A DNA stretch of 15,780 nucleotides from NCBI GenBank assembly GCA_946886245.1, contig CAMPIF010000038.1, positions 1-15,780 on the forward strand, given 5' to 3'. The DNA comes from Ectopseudomonas composti. GTDB taxonomy: Bacteria > Pseudomonadota > Gammaproteobacteria > Pseudomonadales > Pseudomonadaceae. How positions within the stretch are numbered: position 1 is the first letter of the stretch; the number at the start of each line of letters is the position of its first letter. Below are positions 14,362 to 15,780 of this stretch, in pieces. The position numbers were made by a program, and so were the translations under genes. A model generated the notes under the pieces. The model was given only the letters and a program-made list of their open reading frames with translations, was not told the DNA's origin and searched no databases.

Positions 14362-15669
14362 ATGTGTGGAATCGCTGGATGGCTGTCCTACAGCCAGAAC
14401 CTGGAAACGCAACGCGACACCCTGCAGCGCATGACCGACACCATGGCCCTGCGCGGGCCGGATGCCGGCGGACTGTGGATCGACGGGCCGGTAGGCCTGG
14501 GTCATCGGCGCCTGTCGATCATTGATCTGGAAGGTGGTCGCCAACCGATGACCGCCATGCACGGTGGCCCGCACGAGATAGCCGCGATCACTTACAGCGG
14601 CGAGGTCTACAACTTCCGCGAGCTGCGCACCGAACTGCAACGACTTGGCCACCGTTTCGAGACCCGCAGCGACACCGAGGTGGTGCTGCGTGCCTATGTC
14701 GAATGGGGCGAGGCCTTCGTCGAGCGGCTCAACGGCATGTATGCCTTCGCCATCTGGGACCTGCGTTCGCAGGAGCTGCTGCTGATCCGTGACCGCATGG
14801 GCGTCAAGCCGCTGTACTACTTCCCCACCTCCGACGGCGTGGTGTTCGGCTCAGAGCCCAAGGCATTGCTGGCCAACCCGCTGGTGCCGCGCAAAGTGCG
14901 TGCAGACGGCCTGCGCGAAATCCTGGAGATGGTGAAGACGCCAGGCCATGCCGTGTTCGATGGCATGCGCGAGGTGATGCCGGGCGAGATCGTGCGCATC
15001 AACCGTCAGGGCCTGGGCCGCCGCCACTACTGGAAGCTGGAGGCGCGCGAGCACACCCACTCGCTGGACGAGACCATTCGCCATACCCGCGACCTGCTGG
15101 AGGACATCGTCGACCGCCAGATCGTCGCCGACGTGCCGCTGTGCAGCCTGCTCTCCGGCGGCCTGGACTCCTCGATCATTACCGCGCTGGCGTCGAAGAA
15201 GCTGCTGGCCGCCGGCAAGGAAAACATCCGCTCCTTCTCCGTCGACTTCGTCGACCACGGCAGCGGCTTCACCGGTGATGCCGTGCGCGGCACGCCGGAT
15301 GCGCCCTTTGTGCGTGACCTGGTGGAGATGATTCGCTCCAGCCACCAGGAGATCGTCCTCGACAGCCGCGAGCTGGCCGATCCGGCGTTGCGTGCGCAGA
15401 TCGTTCGCGCCCTTGACCTACCACCGGCCTTCTGGGGCGACATGTGGCCATCGCTCTACCGACTGTTCCAGGAAGTGCGCAAGCACTCGACCGTGGCGCT
15501 GTCCGGCGAGAGCGCGGACGAGGTGTTCGGTGGCTACCGCTGGTTCCACGATCCAGAGGCGATCCAGGCCGATACAGCCGGCGCCGCGCTTGCAGCCGAG
15601 CCGCTACGCCGATGCACCGGCGCCACGGGCGGACGACTGGAGCGGCCTGGCCGTGCCTGCGGCCGTTGA
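14362..15669 (+). pseudogene. asnB: Asparagine synthetase (glutamine-hydrolysing), 3'-truncated
   Basis: Class-B asparagine synthetases transfer ammonia from glutamine to a beta-aspartyl-AMP intermediate. The glutaminase domain begins MCGIAGW with nucleophile Cys2, and has GLGHRRLSIIDLEGG, TYSGEVYNFRELR and SDTEVVLRAYVEWGE. The synthetase domain has the PP-loop SGGLDSS at 265-271, later DLPPAFWGDMW and LSGESADEVFGGYRW. The start is secure: AAGGAG lies seven bases before the ATG. Similarity ends after about residue 405 (near 15576, RWFHDPEAIQADT). Relatives run to roughly 600 or more residues, so the C-terminal third is missing, and 30 unrelated residues follow to a TGA. It should be inactive as a synthetase, though the glutaminase domain is whole. 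It is unlike AsnO of the N-acetylglutaminylglutamine pathway at its N-terminus; related enzymes also serve peptide biosynthesis, so asparagine need not be the product. Confidence 0.82.
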
Positions 15670-15780
15670 CGCTTCAGCGGCCGACCTGAGCGACGGCGAG
15701 GCCATCGAGGACGGCGGTCCACGCCGTCAGCCCGAGCTAGCAGAGCTCGCCCAGTTGCCGGATCACGACGAGTTAACCAG
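15578..15780 (+). CDS. Partial Ala/Pro-rich open frame running off the right edge
   Basis: Immediately after the asnB break, frame 2 stays open to the window end for about 67 codons with strongly GC-biased third positions. The translation has a Pro/Ala/Arg-rich opening (QPAPRLQPSRYADAPAPRAD) and then an acidic stretch (DLSDGEAIEDGGPRRQPELAEL). It resembles a disordered linker within a larger protein whose 5' end was lost at the junction. No family is recognised. A conjugative-element protein would fit the neighbouring ardA, but that is only context. Confidence 0.4.

Overview
The window looks like a chromosomal segment of a denitrifying Pseudomonas (P. aeruginosa / P. mendocina / P. stutzeri lineage). 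The arrangement narK1-narK2-narG-narH diverging from narX-narL, the Anr-type TTGAT-N4-ATCAA boxes and the high-GC codon use all fit that group. The genus is inferred from gene order and protein sequence; no database was searched.

Layout. Positions 1-8001 (minus strand) hold the respiratory nitrate reductase operon, read right to left: narK1, narK2, narG, and narH cut by the left edge. narJ and narI are expected beyond that edge. The intergenic region 8002-8234 carries a near-consensus Anr box and a 9-bp-arm palindrome that fits a NarL 7-2-7 site. Positions 8235-10669 (plus strand) encode the NarX-NarL nitrate/nitrite two-component system, overlapping by 4 nt. A second Anr box (10861-10874) precedes a probable operon of three genes: a cysteine-rich helical protein of unknown function with two motifs resembling PilJ/NarX-type sensors, a Dnr/Fnr-family regulator, and a small DGC-domain protein. 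Together these genes import nitrate, reduce it at the membrane, and sense oxygen, nitrate and probably NO.

From about 12900 the character changes. A leader with several inverted repeats, including a 73-nt nested hairpin, precedes an ardA-type antirestriction gene typical of integrative conjugative elements. The ArdA reading frame loses family similarity near 13659 and runs into a different frame that encodes the C-terminal part of an unrecognised protein. That fragment sits 22 nt upstream of a class-B asparagine synthetase gene, which itself breaks off after about 405 codons near 15576. The remaining sequence is an Ala/Pro-rich open frame running off the right edge. The right-hand 2.9 kb therefore looks like mobile-element DNA with a fragment broken at both ends embedded in it, or an assembly chimera.

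The main points of interest are the possible soluble nitrate-sensor-like protein between narXL and dnr, the structured ardA leader (possible single-stranded-DNA promoter), and the doubly truncated unknown-asnB fragment. I saw no tRNA, rRNA, CRISPR array or transposase gene.
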